NCBI GenBank assembly: GCA_038528965.1 | Contig: JBCBEC010000030.1 | Location: 1-64,000 of the forward strand | Length of the DNA stretch: 64,000 nt | From: Lewinella sp038528965 | Lineage (GTDB): Bacteria; Bacteroidota; Bacteroidia; Chitinophagales; Saprospiraceae | Direction: 5' to 3' | Shown: positions 17,100-25,797 of the stretch, piece by piece | How positions within the stretch are numbered: position 1 is the stretch's first letter | Layout of the letters: every line of letters starts with the position of its first letter | Position numbers and translations under genes: made by a program | Notes under the pieces: model-generated | Told to the model about the DNA's origin: nothing | The model's database searches: none | Seen by the model: the letters and a program-made list of their open reading frames with translations, nothing else

Positions 17100-18774
17100 T
17101 ATCCTGCAGTTGAATGACATGCTCGTCCCAGAGCTGAAAGAACTGGCTGAAAACATGGGCCTTAGCGGCTACAAGCGCCTCAATAAGCAAGAACTTATCC
17201 ACAAAATCCTTGACCACCAAGCAGTGGTTGGTGCCGCCGGCAATGAAAACGGCGCAGAAGACAAGCCAAAGAAAGAAGATAAACCTAAGCGTGGACGCCG
17301 GAAAACTGCCGCCAGAGGCAAAGGCACTTCCGACGAACCCGCAGAAGTTGTAGAGATGGAAGAAGCAGAAGAAGCTGCTCCTACTCCAGCGAAAGAACAA
17401 CCCGAAGATGATCGCGCAGCTCGCCGAGCACGTGCGGTACGGAAGCGCGGCGAATCTAAGCAAGGTGACTCTAATAAGGGAGGTGATGACAAAGGTGGCG
17501 AACGTGAAGACCGCCGCCGCAATGATCGCCGTCGCAACGATCGTCGTAAGAACGACGACAATGGCCCCAAAGAAGACAATCGCCGCCAGGACAATGATCG
17601 CGGAGCTAAAGAACAAGCTCCCGAAAAAGAGGTGGACGTATTTGATCTTGAGTTGGACGGTATTATCGAAGGTGAAGGCATTCTGGAAATGATGCCAGAT
17701 GGCTACGGTTTCCTCCGCTCAGCTGACTATAACTACCTCACTTCTCCTGATGATATTTATGTATCTCCATCCCAGATCAAGCTTTTTGGCTTGAAAACAG
17801 GTGATACGGTACAGGGTGCAATTCGCCCACCAAAAGAAGGCGAAAAGTATTTCGCGCAGCTTCGCGTATCCAAGATCAATGGTCTGGATCCGAAGGAAGT
17901 GAGTGAGCGCGTTCCTTTTGATTACCTCACGCCCCTCTTCCCTACCGAGAAGTTCAAGATGACCATCTCCCCTACTGGCCGGGATTTTGGTAATCGCTTG
18001 ATCGACTTGTTCACACCGATCGGTAAAGGACAGCGTGGTCTGATTGTAGCACAACCTAAGTCGGGTAAGACCTTCTTGCTCAAGGATATCGCCAATGCGA
18101 TCTCTAAGAACCACCCAGAGTCTTACCTCATCATCCTACTGGTCGATGAACGCCCAGAGGAAGTAACAGATATGAAGCGGAGCGTAAAAGCAGAGGTCAT
18201 TGCTTCTACCTTTGACGAACCCGCAGAAAACCACGTACGCGTAGCAGGCGTGGTACTTGAGAAAGCGAAGCGGATGGTAGAGTGTGGCCACGATGTAGTG
18301 ATCCTACTCGACTCCATCACTCGCTTGGCTCGTGCCTACAACACCGTAGCTCCTGCTAGTGGTAAGGTACTCTCTGGTGGTGTGGAAGCGAACGCCCTAC
18401 AGAAGCCAAAGAAATTCTTCGGTGCCGCCCGTAACATTGAAAATGGTGGCTCATTGACCATCTTGGCTACTGCTCTTACAGAGACTGGCTCGAAGATGGA
18501 TAACGTGATCTTCGAAGAATTTAAGGGTACTGGTAACATGGAGCTCCAATTGGACCGCAACCTGGCCAACAAGCGCATGTACCCAGCAATCGATATCACT
18601 TCTTCCAGCACGCGTCGCGAAGACTTGCTCATGGACAAGGATACGCTACAACGTATGTTTATCCTGCGCAATCACCTTTCCGACATGAAGCCAGACGAGG
18701 CTTTCGACTTCCTACGCAAGAACATGGTACATACGTCAAGCAATGAAGAGTTCTTATCCTCTATGAACGGATAA
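17092..18774 (+). CDS. rho: Transcription termination factor Rho
   Basis: A 560-residue hexameric RNA helicase that ends transcription at Rho-dependent sites. The N-terminal Rho_N helix bundle (about 1-45, 'LVPELKELAENMGLSGYKRLNKQELI') is followed by a highly charged, probably disordered insert (about 50-180) rich in RRNDRR repeats, then the RNA-binding cold-shock-like fold ('GILEMMPDGYGFLRS', about 200) and the ATPase with Walker A 'AQPKSGKT' and Walker B 'VVILLDSITRLARAYN'. E. coli Rho is 419 residues; the extra length is the insert, a known feature of Bacteroidota Rho. A hairpin downstream is a likely terminator. Confidence 0.97.
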   Translation: MFDILQLNDMLVPELKELAENMGLSGYKRLNKQELIHKILDHQAVVGAAGNENGAEDKPKKEDKPKRGRRKTAARGKGTSDEPAEVVEMEEAEEAAPTPAKEQPEDDRAARRARAVRKRGESKQGDSNKGGDDKGGEREDRRRNDRRRNDRRKNDDNGPKEDNRRQDNDRGAKEQAPEKEVDVFDLELDGIIEGEGILEMMPDGYGFLRSADYNYLTSPDDIYVSPSQIKLFGLKTGDTVQGAIRPPKEGEKYFAQLRVSKINGLDPKEVSERVPFDYLTPLFPTEKFKMTISPTGRDFGNRLIDLFTPIGKGQRGLIVAQPKSGKTFLLKDIANAISKNHPESYLIILLVDERPEEVTDMKRSVKAEVIASTFDEPAENHVRVAGVVLEKAKRMVECGHDVVILLDSITRLARAYNTVAPASGKVLSGGVEANALQKPKKFFGAARNIENGGSLTILATALTETGSKMDNVIFEEFKGTGNMELQLDRNLANKRMYPAIDITSSSTRREDLLMDKDTLQRMFILRNHLSDMKPDEAFDFLRKNMVHTSSNEEFLSSMNG

Positions 18775-19074
18775 GCTCACGCTTGCTTAGCGTATAACGA
18801 ATAAGGGCCGCGGTGAAATACATTTCATTGCGGCCTTGTTATTGGTGGTCACTGAGGTTCTATATTTATCTGCAAGTCAGCTATGTTGCAAAACCACTAC
18901 AAGAATTCTCCGCTTCGCGTACCGGCTGACAATCGAGCTTATTACTCAATAACAAGCGCTTAGAAATACCTAATTTCACATCTTAGAACGTGACCAGCGG
19001 CTTTAATGTAGTTGACAAACGATATTCTTAAATAGCCGAAGCCCACGTCTTAAACAGCACTAGATCATTCTCCC
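18775..19074. other. Intergenic region
   Basis: About 300 bases with the rho terminator hairpin at its left end. I see nothing else that can be named; no clear TAnnTTTG match lies near the protease start. Confidence 0.5.
18803..18837 (+). terminator. rho terminator hairpin
   Basis: AAGG(G)CCGC-GGTGAAAT pairs with ATTTCATT-GCGG-CCTT around a short loop about 25 bases past the stop; the following sequence is only moderately T-rich. Confidence 0.6.
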
Positions 19075-22035
19075 ATGAAGCAATTATCCACTTCACTACT
19101 ACTTTCTGTACTATTCACTTTATGCTTTTGTCTAGGTACCAACACCTTGTTGGCCCAAGAGGCAAATTATGTACAAGGCGATTTACTGATTCAGCTTAAG
19201 CCCGGCACTGAGGGCGAAAAGTGGCTCCAAAGCTGGAACCGTTTACAGCCTGATTGGCTGCACCTTGACAAGATTGAGCAAGTTTCACGCCCGGCAGACA
19301 TCTGGCTGATACAATTTGATCCGTCCCAGGTAGAAGACCGTACTATCCTCAGAGCGGTACAGCAATCATCCAAAGTGTTAATCGCTCAGCGCAATCATAA
19401 AGTAGAAATGCGTGGTGAGCCCTCTGATCTACAATTTGATCAGCAATGGCAATACCAAAACACCGGGCAATCTGGCGGTACCGAAGATGCCGATATTGAT
19501 GCCGTAGAAGCCTGGGATCTCACCACCGGTGGTACTACCCTTGCCGGAGACACTATAGTGGTGGCCGTACTTGACGATGGCGTTGACATAGATCACCCCG
19601 ACTTCCAACGCAACTGCTGGCGCAACTACGCAGAGATTCCGGACAACGGGATTGATGATGACATGAATGGCTACGTAGATGATTACGCTGGCTGGAGTAT
19701 CATAACCGACGATGACAATTTATCTGGGGGTGGGCACGGTACCCCAGTCGCCGGTATTATTGGTGCTGATGGCGATAATGAATTGGGTGTGACCGGCGTC
19801 AACTGGTATGTAAAGGTGATGAATATCAAAAACAACTTCAACACCAACGAAGCAGCCGTATTGGAGGCCTACTCCTACGCCTGGGAACAGCGTATCGCGT
19901 ACAATGAATCGGGCGGAGAACGTGGCGCATTTGTGGTATCTACTAACGCATCTTGGGGTGTTGACGGTGGAGATCCGGAGGATGCTCCACTCTGGTGCGA
20001 CTTTTACGACATAATGGGCCAAGACGGTATTATCAGTTGTGGTGCTACCGCAAACGCTAATTTCGATATTGATGAAGTCGGCGATTTGCCAACTGCTTGC
20101 CCGAGCGACTACCTGATTGCCGTTACGAATACCAATGATGACGATGTAAAGGTGACACAAGCTGGCTTTGGCGTAACTACTATTGACTTGGGGGCTCCTG
20201 GTGCGGGCGCATATAATCTTGCTAATGGTGGTGGATACGCCGGCTTTGGTGGAACCTCTGGTGCCACACCACACGTAGCAGGTGCCATTGCACTCTTGTA
20301 CAGCCTAGATTGCCCAACCTTAGTTGCGTTGATAGAATCAGACCCTGGAGCAGCAGGCCTACTTGTACGCGAGGCTATTTTGGAGGGTGTTGACCCCAAC
20401 GAAAGTCTGGCAGGTATTACGGTAACTGGCGGTCGCCTGAACGTGCATAATAGCCTCCAGTATCTACTCCAGTTTTGCGATGGCTGTATTCCGGCTACTT
20501 CCATTCGAACTACCGACATTGGTGTAGATGTGGCGACCATTCAGTGGAACACCAACGACAGCCTGCAATCCGTGGACATTCGCTGGCGAGCCGTGGATGC
20601 TATGACCTGGGATACGATAATTGGTGCCACTAGCCCCTTGGCTTTAACTGCACTAAGTGCTTGTACGGAATACGAATACCAAGTGCAATCCATCTGCGCT
20701 AATGACACCATTGCATTTGGTGAGAGCCGCATTTTCCTGACAGACGGTTGCTGTACAGCTCCCGAAGAGGTGATGTTTGAAGTGCTTTCCGGCTCCAGTG
20801 TAGATTTCACTTGGAATGCGGTAACCGCAGCACAAAGTTATGATCTGCGCTACCGCATAGATGGAACCACAGACTGGACCACTGTCAACACCAGCTCCAA
20901 TAGCATTCAGCTGAACGACTTAGCGACTTGTAGCTTCTACGAATATCAACTGCGTACTAACTGCGCAGATGAAACCACGGAATGGACCGACATTGGCACC
21001 TTCCTCACCTCAGAATGTGGCCCTTGTCTGGACTTAGAATACTGCCAACCAACCGATGTGCTGAGTACTAACGAAGAATGGATAGCCGAAGTAGGAATTG
21101 GCGGATTTTTCACCAATACCAGCGAAGGGGCTCCCACCGGTTATAATGATTTTGGGCAAACCGTCGCCCCGATTGACTTAGAGGCTGGCTTAACCTATCC
21201 AATTCAGTTGACACCAGGTTTTGTGGCGGGCTCACTGCTTGAGAGCTGGCGCATCTGGTTGGACAGCGATCACAACGGAAGCTTCACCTCCAATGAAATC
21301 ATCCTTGATGTAGCTGCTAGTTCTAATGCGGTTAACGACTTCATTACCATCCCCGCAGCGGCCAATCTCGGTGTTACTCGGATGCGGATAATGATGCGCT
21401 TTTCTTCTCCTTCCGATGCCTGTACATTCATCAGCAATTTTGGAGAAATAGAAGACTACTGCATCAACGTGTTACCCGCCGCAGACTGTCCGGAACCTAG
21501 TGATTTTGTGGTTACGCCACTTAACTTCAACGCAGTGGAGATTAGTTGGTCACCAATAGCACAAGCACTCGATTTTGATGCAGACTACCGTGGTGCAGAT
21601 GATGTAGAATGGACCTCAGCAAGTGTGATGGGCAATATGATCAGCCTGAGTGAATTGGACAGCTGTGTCAATTACACGCTCCGAGTCAGAACGCTCTGCA
21701 ACGGTAATGAAAGTGATTTTACACTATTTGAATTTGACACTTGTACGGATCCCAACTCTATCGAAGACCTCACTATCCGGCGAGCTTGGTGGCAGGTCAA
21801 CCCAAATCCATTCGACAATCAATTTGAGATTAGAATTGGCGGTGAAGTACCAACGGATGACTTAAGCGTAATCGTATATAATAGCCAGGGACAGGCACTG
21901 ATCCAGAATAAGTGGCGAATGGGGCGCAGAAGTTTACGGATTCAAAATGCCAGTTCTCTACCAAGTGGCTTGTACACAGTAGCCTTATTCTCCGGAGGAA
22001 AAATCTGGAGTAGCCGACGGATTATCAAGCAATAA
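19075..22035 (+). CDS. Secreted subtilisin-family (S8) protease with T9SS domain
   Basis: A 986-residue serine protease: signal peptide (to about residue 28), short propeptide, and a subtilase domain with catalytic triad D167 ('VAVLDDGVDIDH'), H221 ('GGHGTPVAGIIG') and S395 ('GGTSGATPHVAGA'). Two fibronectin type III-like modules follow (about 480-650), then a GEVED-type module (about 680-805, 'LDSDHNGSF'), another fibronectin-like module and a C-terminal T9SS sorting domain (about 905-986). It would be exported through the outer membrane and act on extracellular protein. It is monocistronic by appearance. Confidence 0.93.
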   Translation: MKQLSTSLLLSVLFTLCFCLGTNTLLAQEANYVQGDLLIQLKPGTEGEKWLQSWNRLQPDWLHLDKIEQVSRPADIWLIQFDPSQVEDRTILRAVQQSSKVLIAQRNHKVEMRGEPSDLQFDQQWQYQNTGQSGGTEDADIDAVEAWDLTTGGTTLAGDTIVVAVLDDGVDIDHPDFQRNCWRNYAEIPDNGIDDDMNGYVDDYAGWSIITDDDNLSGGGHGTPVAGIIGADGDNELGVTGVNWYVKVMNIKNNFNTNEAAVLEAYSYAWEQRIAYNESGGERGAFVVSTNASWGVDGGDPEDAPLWCDFYDIMGQDGIISCGATANANFDIDEVGDLPTACPSDYLIAVTNTNDDDVKVTQAGFGVTTIDLGAPGAGAYNLANGGGYAGFGGTSGATPHVAGAIALLYSLDCPTLVALIESDPGAAGLLVREAILEGVDPNESLAGITVTGGRLNVHNSLQYLLQFCDGCIPATSIRTTDIGVDVATIQWNTNDSLQSVDIRWRAVDAMTWDTIIGATSPLALTALSACTEYEYQVQSICANDTIAFGESRIFLTDGCCTAPEEVMFEVLSGSSVDFTWNAVTAAQSYDLRYRIDGTTDWTTVNTSSNSIQLNDLATCSFYEYQLRTNCADETTEWTDIGTFLTSECGPCLDLEYCQPTDVLSTNEEWIAEVGIGGFFTNTSEGAPTGYNDFGQTVAPIDLEAGLTYPIQLTPGFVAGSLLESWRIWLDSDHNGSFTSNEIILDVAASSNAVNDFITIPAAANLGVTRMRIMMRFSSPSDACTFISNFGEIEDYCINVLPAADCPEPSDFVVTPLNFNAVEISWSPIAQALDFDADYRGADDVEWTSASVMGNMISLSELDSCVNYTLRVRTLCNGNESDFTLFEFDTCTDPNSIEDLTIRRAWWQVNPNPFDNQFEIRIGGEVPTDDLSVIVYNSQGQALIQNKWRMGRRSLRIQNASSLPSGLYTVALFSGGKIWSSRRIIKQ

Positions 22036-22041
22036 GCTAGA

Positions 22042-22184
22042 GTGGGATTGGCGAGCTGGTCGTTAGAGACTTCGCTATAAAAGCACTCAAAAAAAACCAA
22101 ACCCAGGTAGATGACTTTGAGGCCTACCATAGCAGAGGCCTTGACTATCTGGAAAACAACTGGATGGTAGAAGCAGACGAATAG
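22042..22184 (+). pseudogene. Possible 3' remnant of an unknown gene
   Basis: Directly after the protease, one frame stays open for about 47 codons and reads like a real protein tail (DFAIKALKKNQTQVDDFEAY, then HSRGLDYLENNWMVEADE) but has no start codon. I do not recognise a family. It may be the end of a gene whose beginning was lost, or chance. Confidence 0.25.
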
Positions 22185-22207
22185 ATCGTTTCCTTACCAA
22201 AAGATAA

Positions 22208-23125
22208 TCAAGGATTAAAAGGAGAATAATCGACCCAATCCCACTGCTTTTGGTGGTGATGATCGGTTCTGATCCACTCCGTAGTTTCAAATAGCCAGAA
22301 GCGGCCGGTATCACCCGTCTTTGCCAGATCGTCGGCGGCATTTTGACCAAAACTCAAGGTGGCTTTACCGGTCAACTGTAGTACATTTCCTTGTTCAAAA
22401 TCTACGAAAAGCAGGCCTGCTTTGGGGTTTTCGTGAATGTTCCCCAGCGAGTTAAAAAGACTATTTCCTGGATAGTCAGGTATTCGTAATTGACCATTAT
22501 CTAAGATCTCTACAAATCCAGCTTTGCCACCACGGTGGGAAGCATCAGCTTTACCCGCCAAACTTTGGGTGGCCAAAAAGAAGGTATCAGCTTGGCGAAT
22601 CCAATCTAATTCTAAAGCACCCAAGACCTGCCCTCTGCTTACCCGTACCGGAGCTTGTATTTCTTCTCTCCGAGTAGTCGTCCGCTTTTGGATGTACTTA
22701 GGGCAGTTGACGTAGGCTTCCTCCACATTGATTTGAATTTGTCCATCCTTTCGAACAGCCTGGCCATTTACACGATAGCGGCGGCGATGCTCCATTTCAT
22801 GAAACAGAAGACCGACCCTGGGATTACCCTTCAGGTTTTCGTAGAGTATATCAGTATCAGCGCTTTGCAGTTGGTCTTCGTGCAGCACTAAGCTCTGAGT
22901 ACTAAACACTTCTACAAAACCTACATCCCCTACCAAAAGGGAAGCCCAAATGTGCCCATTAGTATCTGGACTGGCAATTACCACCATAGGCTGCTGCTGA
23001 AGAAAGGGGATGGCTTGAACACCAATTTCAGGCTGGAGCATTTGTCCTACTCGTTGGGCAATTTGACTTTCGCCAGCGAGGGCTTGTACGGCTTGTTCAC
23101 CGGCGTGGAAAGGGGTATCATTCAT
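22208..23125 (-). CDS. Pyridoxamine 5'-phosphate oxidase-family flavoprotein
   Basis: A 305-residue protein with an FMN-binding split-barrel fold of the PPOX class. Seen are 'MVVIASPDTNGHIWASLLVG' near residue 48, 'LLFHEMEHRRRYRVNGQAV' near 107-125, and a second barrel half with 'FFLATQSLAGKADASHRGGKAGFVEI' near 185-210. Members of this subgroup are usually annotated as general flavin oxidoreductases with unknown substrate; vitamin B6 synthesis itself is unlikely because true PdxH is shorter and has different motifs. It stands alone on the minus strand, convergent with the subtilase gene and downstream of the broken GAPDH. Confidence 0.85.
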   Translation of the reverse strand: MNDTPFHAGEQAVQALAGESQIAQRVGQMLQPEIGVQAIPFLQQQPMVVIASPDTNGHIWASLLVGDVGFVEVFSTQSLVLHEDQLQSADTDILYENLKGNPRVGLLFHEMEHRRRYRVNGQAVRKDGQIQINVEEAYVNCPKYIQKRTTTRREEIQAPVRVSRGQVLGALELDWIRQADTFFLATQSLAGKADASHRGGKAGFVEILDNGQLRIPDYPGNSLFNSLGNIHENPKAGLLFVDFEQGNVLQLTGKATLSFGQNAADDLAKTGDTGRFWLFETTEWIRTDHHHQKQWDWVDYSPFNP

Positions 23126-23209
23126 TGTTGAGAATTTAAACCATTAAAGGACATATAAGCATTAGCCTAATGGCACTTTCATTTTCACTTAAACTGTTAC
23201 TTTCACTTA

Positions 23210-23255
23210 AACCACCCAGGCACCTAAGAATATAGCATAGACAACCCGGGTGGTT
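23210..23255 (-). terminator. Hairpin after the GAPDH fragment
   Basis: AACCACCC(AGG) pairs with (CCC)GGGTGGTT across about 27 bases. On the minus strand it is followed by TTTAAGTGAAAGTAACAG, which belongs to the GTGAAAGT repeat family seen at 25656-25797. Confidence 0.45.
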
Positions 23256-23267
23256 CAGCTCAAGTCA

Positions 23268-23498
23268 TTATATCTCCAAAATCTGGCGAATCATCTGATG
23301 GGTGAACCCCCATTCGTTATCGTACCAAGCCATGATCTTGATCAAGTCTCCATCAATCACTTTGGTGAGGGAGAGATCAGCTAATGAGGCGTAAGCGCTC
23401 TTGATGATATCAGACGACACTATGGGATCATTGGTGACGCCAAATACGCCCTGGTAGCGTTCCGTTGCGGCTTCCTCCGTCAAGATTGCGTTGAGCAA
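23268..23498 (-). pseudogene. C-terminal fragment of glyceraldehyde-3-phosphate dehydrogenase
   Basis: The frame encodes about 76 residues matching the last quarter of GAPDH: 'YQGVFGVTNDPIVSSDIIKSAYAS', then 'SLTKVIDGDLIKIMAWYDNEWGFTHQMI'. The NAD-binding half and the catalytic Cys/His are absent, and the reading frame is closed by a stop a few codons upstream; the only in-frame start is a TTG. It cannot be an active enzyme. It probably marks a deletion or recombination at this spot, between the PPOX gene and the TetR gene. An intact copy elsewhere in the genome is expected. Confidence 0.8.
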
Positions 23499-23548
23499 TG
23501 CGCTTCATGGTGTTGTTTTTTTAAAGATTATTTGAGGTTGGTTAGGAA

Positions 23549-24121
23549 TTAGCTTTTTTCGGATAACAGGTAGCGCTGGCGAATTTGTTCGGTCGTGCGC
23601 TGGAATACTGACTTATCCGCAAGGCATTTCCCAACCACCAAAGCTCCCTGGATTTCCACTACGGTTTGCAGTGCATAGCGATGACTCAACTCTGCGGTAA
23701 AACCAAAATCCTCTCCAAGCACATTAAACGCCCTTATCCATGCCCGCATGCCACGCTCCAACTGATCACCGAACAAATCAAGACCAAACTCTGTAGATAA
23801 AGCCCGGAAAATGCAACTGATATCGCCGCCGGCGTAGAGCCGGTTGACATTCTGCAGAACCTGCTCTAGCCGCTCGGCTGCTGGATACGTTTTGTCCTGC
23901 AGCAAATTGTGGATATGCTGGTTACTCCATTCGTGCATATGACTCAATACAGCCTCCGCCATTTCCTGTTTTCCCCCGGGGAAGCGATGATAAAGGCTGG
24001 CCTTCTTCAAGCCGGTGGCTTCAGCCAATTCTTTCAAACTAGCTCCGTCATAACCGCGATTGCGGAGTACACGCATCAGCCCCTGCATCATTACTTCGGT
24101 ATCTACTTTCTGTGGTCTCAT
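23549..24121 (-). CDS. TetR/AcrR family transcriptional regulator
   Basis: A 190-residue one-component repressor. The N-terminal helix-turn-helix (about residues 10-55, 'LRNRGYDGASLKELAEATGLKKASLYHRFPGGKQEM') is typical of the subgroup close to LmrA/YxaF-type regulators; the C-terminal ligand-binding domain is variable. A 22-bp palindrome 28 bases before the start codon is the likely operator, implying autoregulation. The gene may also control the scoAB genes that lie upstream on the same strand or the genes that follow, but this is inference. Confidence 0.9.
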   Translation of the reverse strand: MRPQKVDTEVMMQGLMRVLRNRGYDGASLKELAEATGLKKASLYHRFPGGKQEMAEAVLSHMHEWSNQHIHNLLQDKTYPAAERLEQVLQNVNRLYAGGDISCIFRALSTEFGLDLFGDQLERGMRAWIRAFNVLGEDFGFTAELSHRYALQTVVEIQGALVVGKCLADKSVFQRTTEQIRQRYLLSEKS

Positions 24122-24148
24122 ATGTAGTTATAACATCGTCAAATAGTA

Positions 24149-24170
24149 TTTTACCGAACGTTTGGTAAAA
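24149..24170. promoter_or_regulatory. Predicted TetR operator
   Basis: TTTTACCGAACGTTTGGTAAAA is a 22-bp palindrome with a single mismatched base pair (G versus T). It is placed just upstream of the tetR start, in the size and symmetry range of TetR-family operators. Confidence 0.65.
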
Positions 24171-24244
24171 TTAGTAAGTAAAATGTCGCAGCTAGGACAG
24201 TTCGTTACTCCAGCTGCCCATTCTAGTGCTATTCTAGCGTAGGA

Positions 24245-24898
24245 TTAGATCTTCATTTCCGGAATATCACCTTCTACAATGAGACGACCTTCTGTTGCAG
24301 CCTGAATCTCTTCTACGGAAACGCCTGGTGCTCGTTCTAGTAGTTTGAAGCCATCATCCGTGATATCTAATACCGCTAAGTTTGTCACTACTTTCTTCAC
24401 GCAACGCACACCCGTAAGTGGCAGCGTACAGCTTTTAAGCAGCTTGGATTTTCCCTTGCGGTTAGTGTGCATCATAGCTACGATGATATTTTCGGCGGAA
24501 GCCACCAGATCCATAGCACCTCCCATACCTTTGACCATCTTGCCGGGAATCTTCCAGTTGGCGATATCCCCATTGTCCGACACTTCCATTGCTCCCAGTA
24601 CAGTGAGCTGAATGTGTTGTCCGCGGATCATCGCAAAGCTCGTGGCGGAGTCAAATATGGCCGCTCCAGGGAGTGCGGTGATGGTTTGCTTACCGGCATT
24701 GATCAGGTCAGCATCCTCTTCTCCCTCGTAGGGAAAAGGGCCCATTCCCATAATGCCATTTTCGGATTGGAACACAACGTTCAAACCCTCGGGCACGTAA
24801 TTGGCGATTAGGGTAGGAATGCCAATACCCAGATTTACGTACCAACCGTCTTGTAATTCTTGTGCTATTCGTTTAGCAATACCTGCTTTATCTAACAT
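24245..24898 (-). CDS. scoB: 3-oxoacid CoA-transferase subunit B
   Basis: A 217-residue subunit carrying the catalytic glutamate, E46 in 'NVVFQSENGIMGMGP', that forms the enzyme-CoA thioester. Together with subunit A it moves CoA from succinyl-CoA to acetoacetate or a related 3-oxoacid, feeding ketone or fatty-acid breakdown products into central metabolism. The 'GAMDLVASAENIIVAMMHTNRKGKSKLL' block is diagnostic. It lies 23 bases downstream of scoA on the same strand, so they form an operon. Confidence 0.94.
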   Translation of the reverse strand: MLDKAGIAKRIAQELQDGWYVNLGIGIPTLIANYVPEGLNVVFQSENGIMGMGPFPYEGEEDADLINAGKQTITALPGAAIFDSATSFAMIRGQHIQLTVLGAMEVSDNGDIANWKIPGKMVKGMGGAMDLVASAENIIVAMMHTNRKGKSKLLKSCTLPLTGVRCVKKVVTNLAVLDITDDGFKLLERAPGVSVEEIQAATEGRLIVEGDIPEMKI

Positions 24899-24921
24899 GA
24901 TGAATTGTCTTTTGGGGTGAA

Positions 24922-25623
24922 TTAGGCCTCGCGTTGGCGTACAGTGCGTTGTTCGATCCGCTTCTCGTAGCGTGCACCTTGGAAGATACGCTGAACGAAC
25001 ACACCCGGCGTATGGATGAAATTTGGATCTAACTCACCTGGCTCTACCAATTCCTCTACTTCGGCAATAGTGATCTGTCCGGCCATGGCCATAACCGGAT
25101 TAAAATTGCGAGCCGTTCCTTTGAAAACAAGATTGCCAAAACGATCGCCCTTCCAGGCTTTTACGATAGCAAAGTCTGCAGTAAGTGCATGCTCTAAAAT
25201 ATGGGGCTTCCCATTGAAGTACCGCACCTCTTTGCCTACTGCCACTTCGGTACCAAACCCAGCAGGTGTAAAGAAAGCAGGAACACCTGCCCCTCCGGCC
25301 TGGCAGCGAGCCGCCAGTGATCCTTGCGGAATAAGATCTACCTCCAGTTCACCGCTAAGCATCTGGCGTTCAAACTCATCATTCTCCCCTACGTAGGAAG
25401 AAATCATTTTCTTGATTTGCCGCTTTTGCAGCAACAGTCCCAGGCCAAAATCGTCAACCCCGGCATTATTAGATATACAGGTCAAGCCCGTTACGCCGGC
25501 TTCTACCAGCGCGGCTATGCTATTTTCGGGTATGCCGCACAAGCCAAAACCGCCGAGCATGAGGGTCATGTCGTCTGCTATTCCAGCAATGGCGGCTTGC
25601 GCATTTGCTACTACTTTATTCAT
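24922..25623 (-). CDS. scoA: 3-oxoacid CoA-transferase subunit A
   Basis: A 233-residue alpha subunit of the succinyl-CoA:3-oxoacid CoA-transferase. It shows the CoA-binding glycine-rich start 'MTLMLGGFGLCGIPENSIAALVE' (residues 19-41) and 'LTCISNNAGVDDFGLGLLL', plus the 'IPQGSLAARCQAGGAGVPAFFTPAGFGT' loop. It is the first gene of the scoAB operon, preceded by a full -7 promoter match. Confidence 0.94.
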   Translation of the reverse strand: MNKVVANAQAAIAGIADDMTLMLGGFGLCGIPENSIAALVEAGVTGLTCISNNAGVDDFGLGLLLQKRQIKKMISSYVGENDEFERQMLSGELEVDLIPQGSLAARCQAGGAGVPAFFTPAGFGTEVAVGKEVRYFNGKPHILEHALTADFAIVKAWKGDRFGNLVFKGTARNFNPVMAMAGQITIAEVEELVEPGELDPNFIHTPGVFVQRIFQGARYEKRIEQRTVRQREA

Positions 25624-25647
25624 GGATTTATTTGGTTAAGAGTTATT

Positions 25648-25655
25648 CAAAGGTA
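25648..25655 (-). promoter_or_regulatory. -7 element for scoAB
   Basis: Minus-strand TACCTTTG, a full TAnnTTTG match, about 25 bases before the scoA ATG and at the end of the GTGAAAGT repeat element. Confidence 0.55.
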
Positions 25656-25797
25656 AGGCGGAAGAAATCAAAGTAAAAGTCAAAATGAAAATGACAGTAA
25701 GCGTGAATGTAGCAGTTGAAAGTTGATCGTGTACATGCGCATCCAAAACCCTCAAACTTTCACTTTCACTTCATATTCTCACTTTCACTTACCCCTC
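25656..25797. repeat. GTGAAAGT-type inverted repeat after the M14 stop
   Basis: On the minus strand, 8 bases after the TAA of the M14 gene, degenerate AAGTGAAAGTGAGAATATGAAG units begin. After a central spacer a complementary pyrimidine arm (CAACTTTCAAC... TTTTCATTTTGACTTTTAC) follows, ending at the scoA promoter. Short pieces of the same unit occur at 23176-23208 and near 31939-31950. Confidence 0.65.

Noticed and set aside
17169..17681. A long minus-strand open frame opposite the rho insert
   Set aside because: It is the antisense shadow of the Arg/Asp-rich repeats and is almost pure Ser/Arg/Leu, which is an artefact of codon composition.
22036..22207. A tRNA or small RNA after the subtilase
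   Set aside because: No cloverleaf or terminator could be drawn; the open frame explanation fits better.
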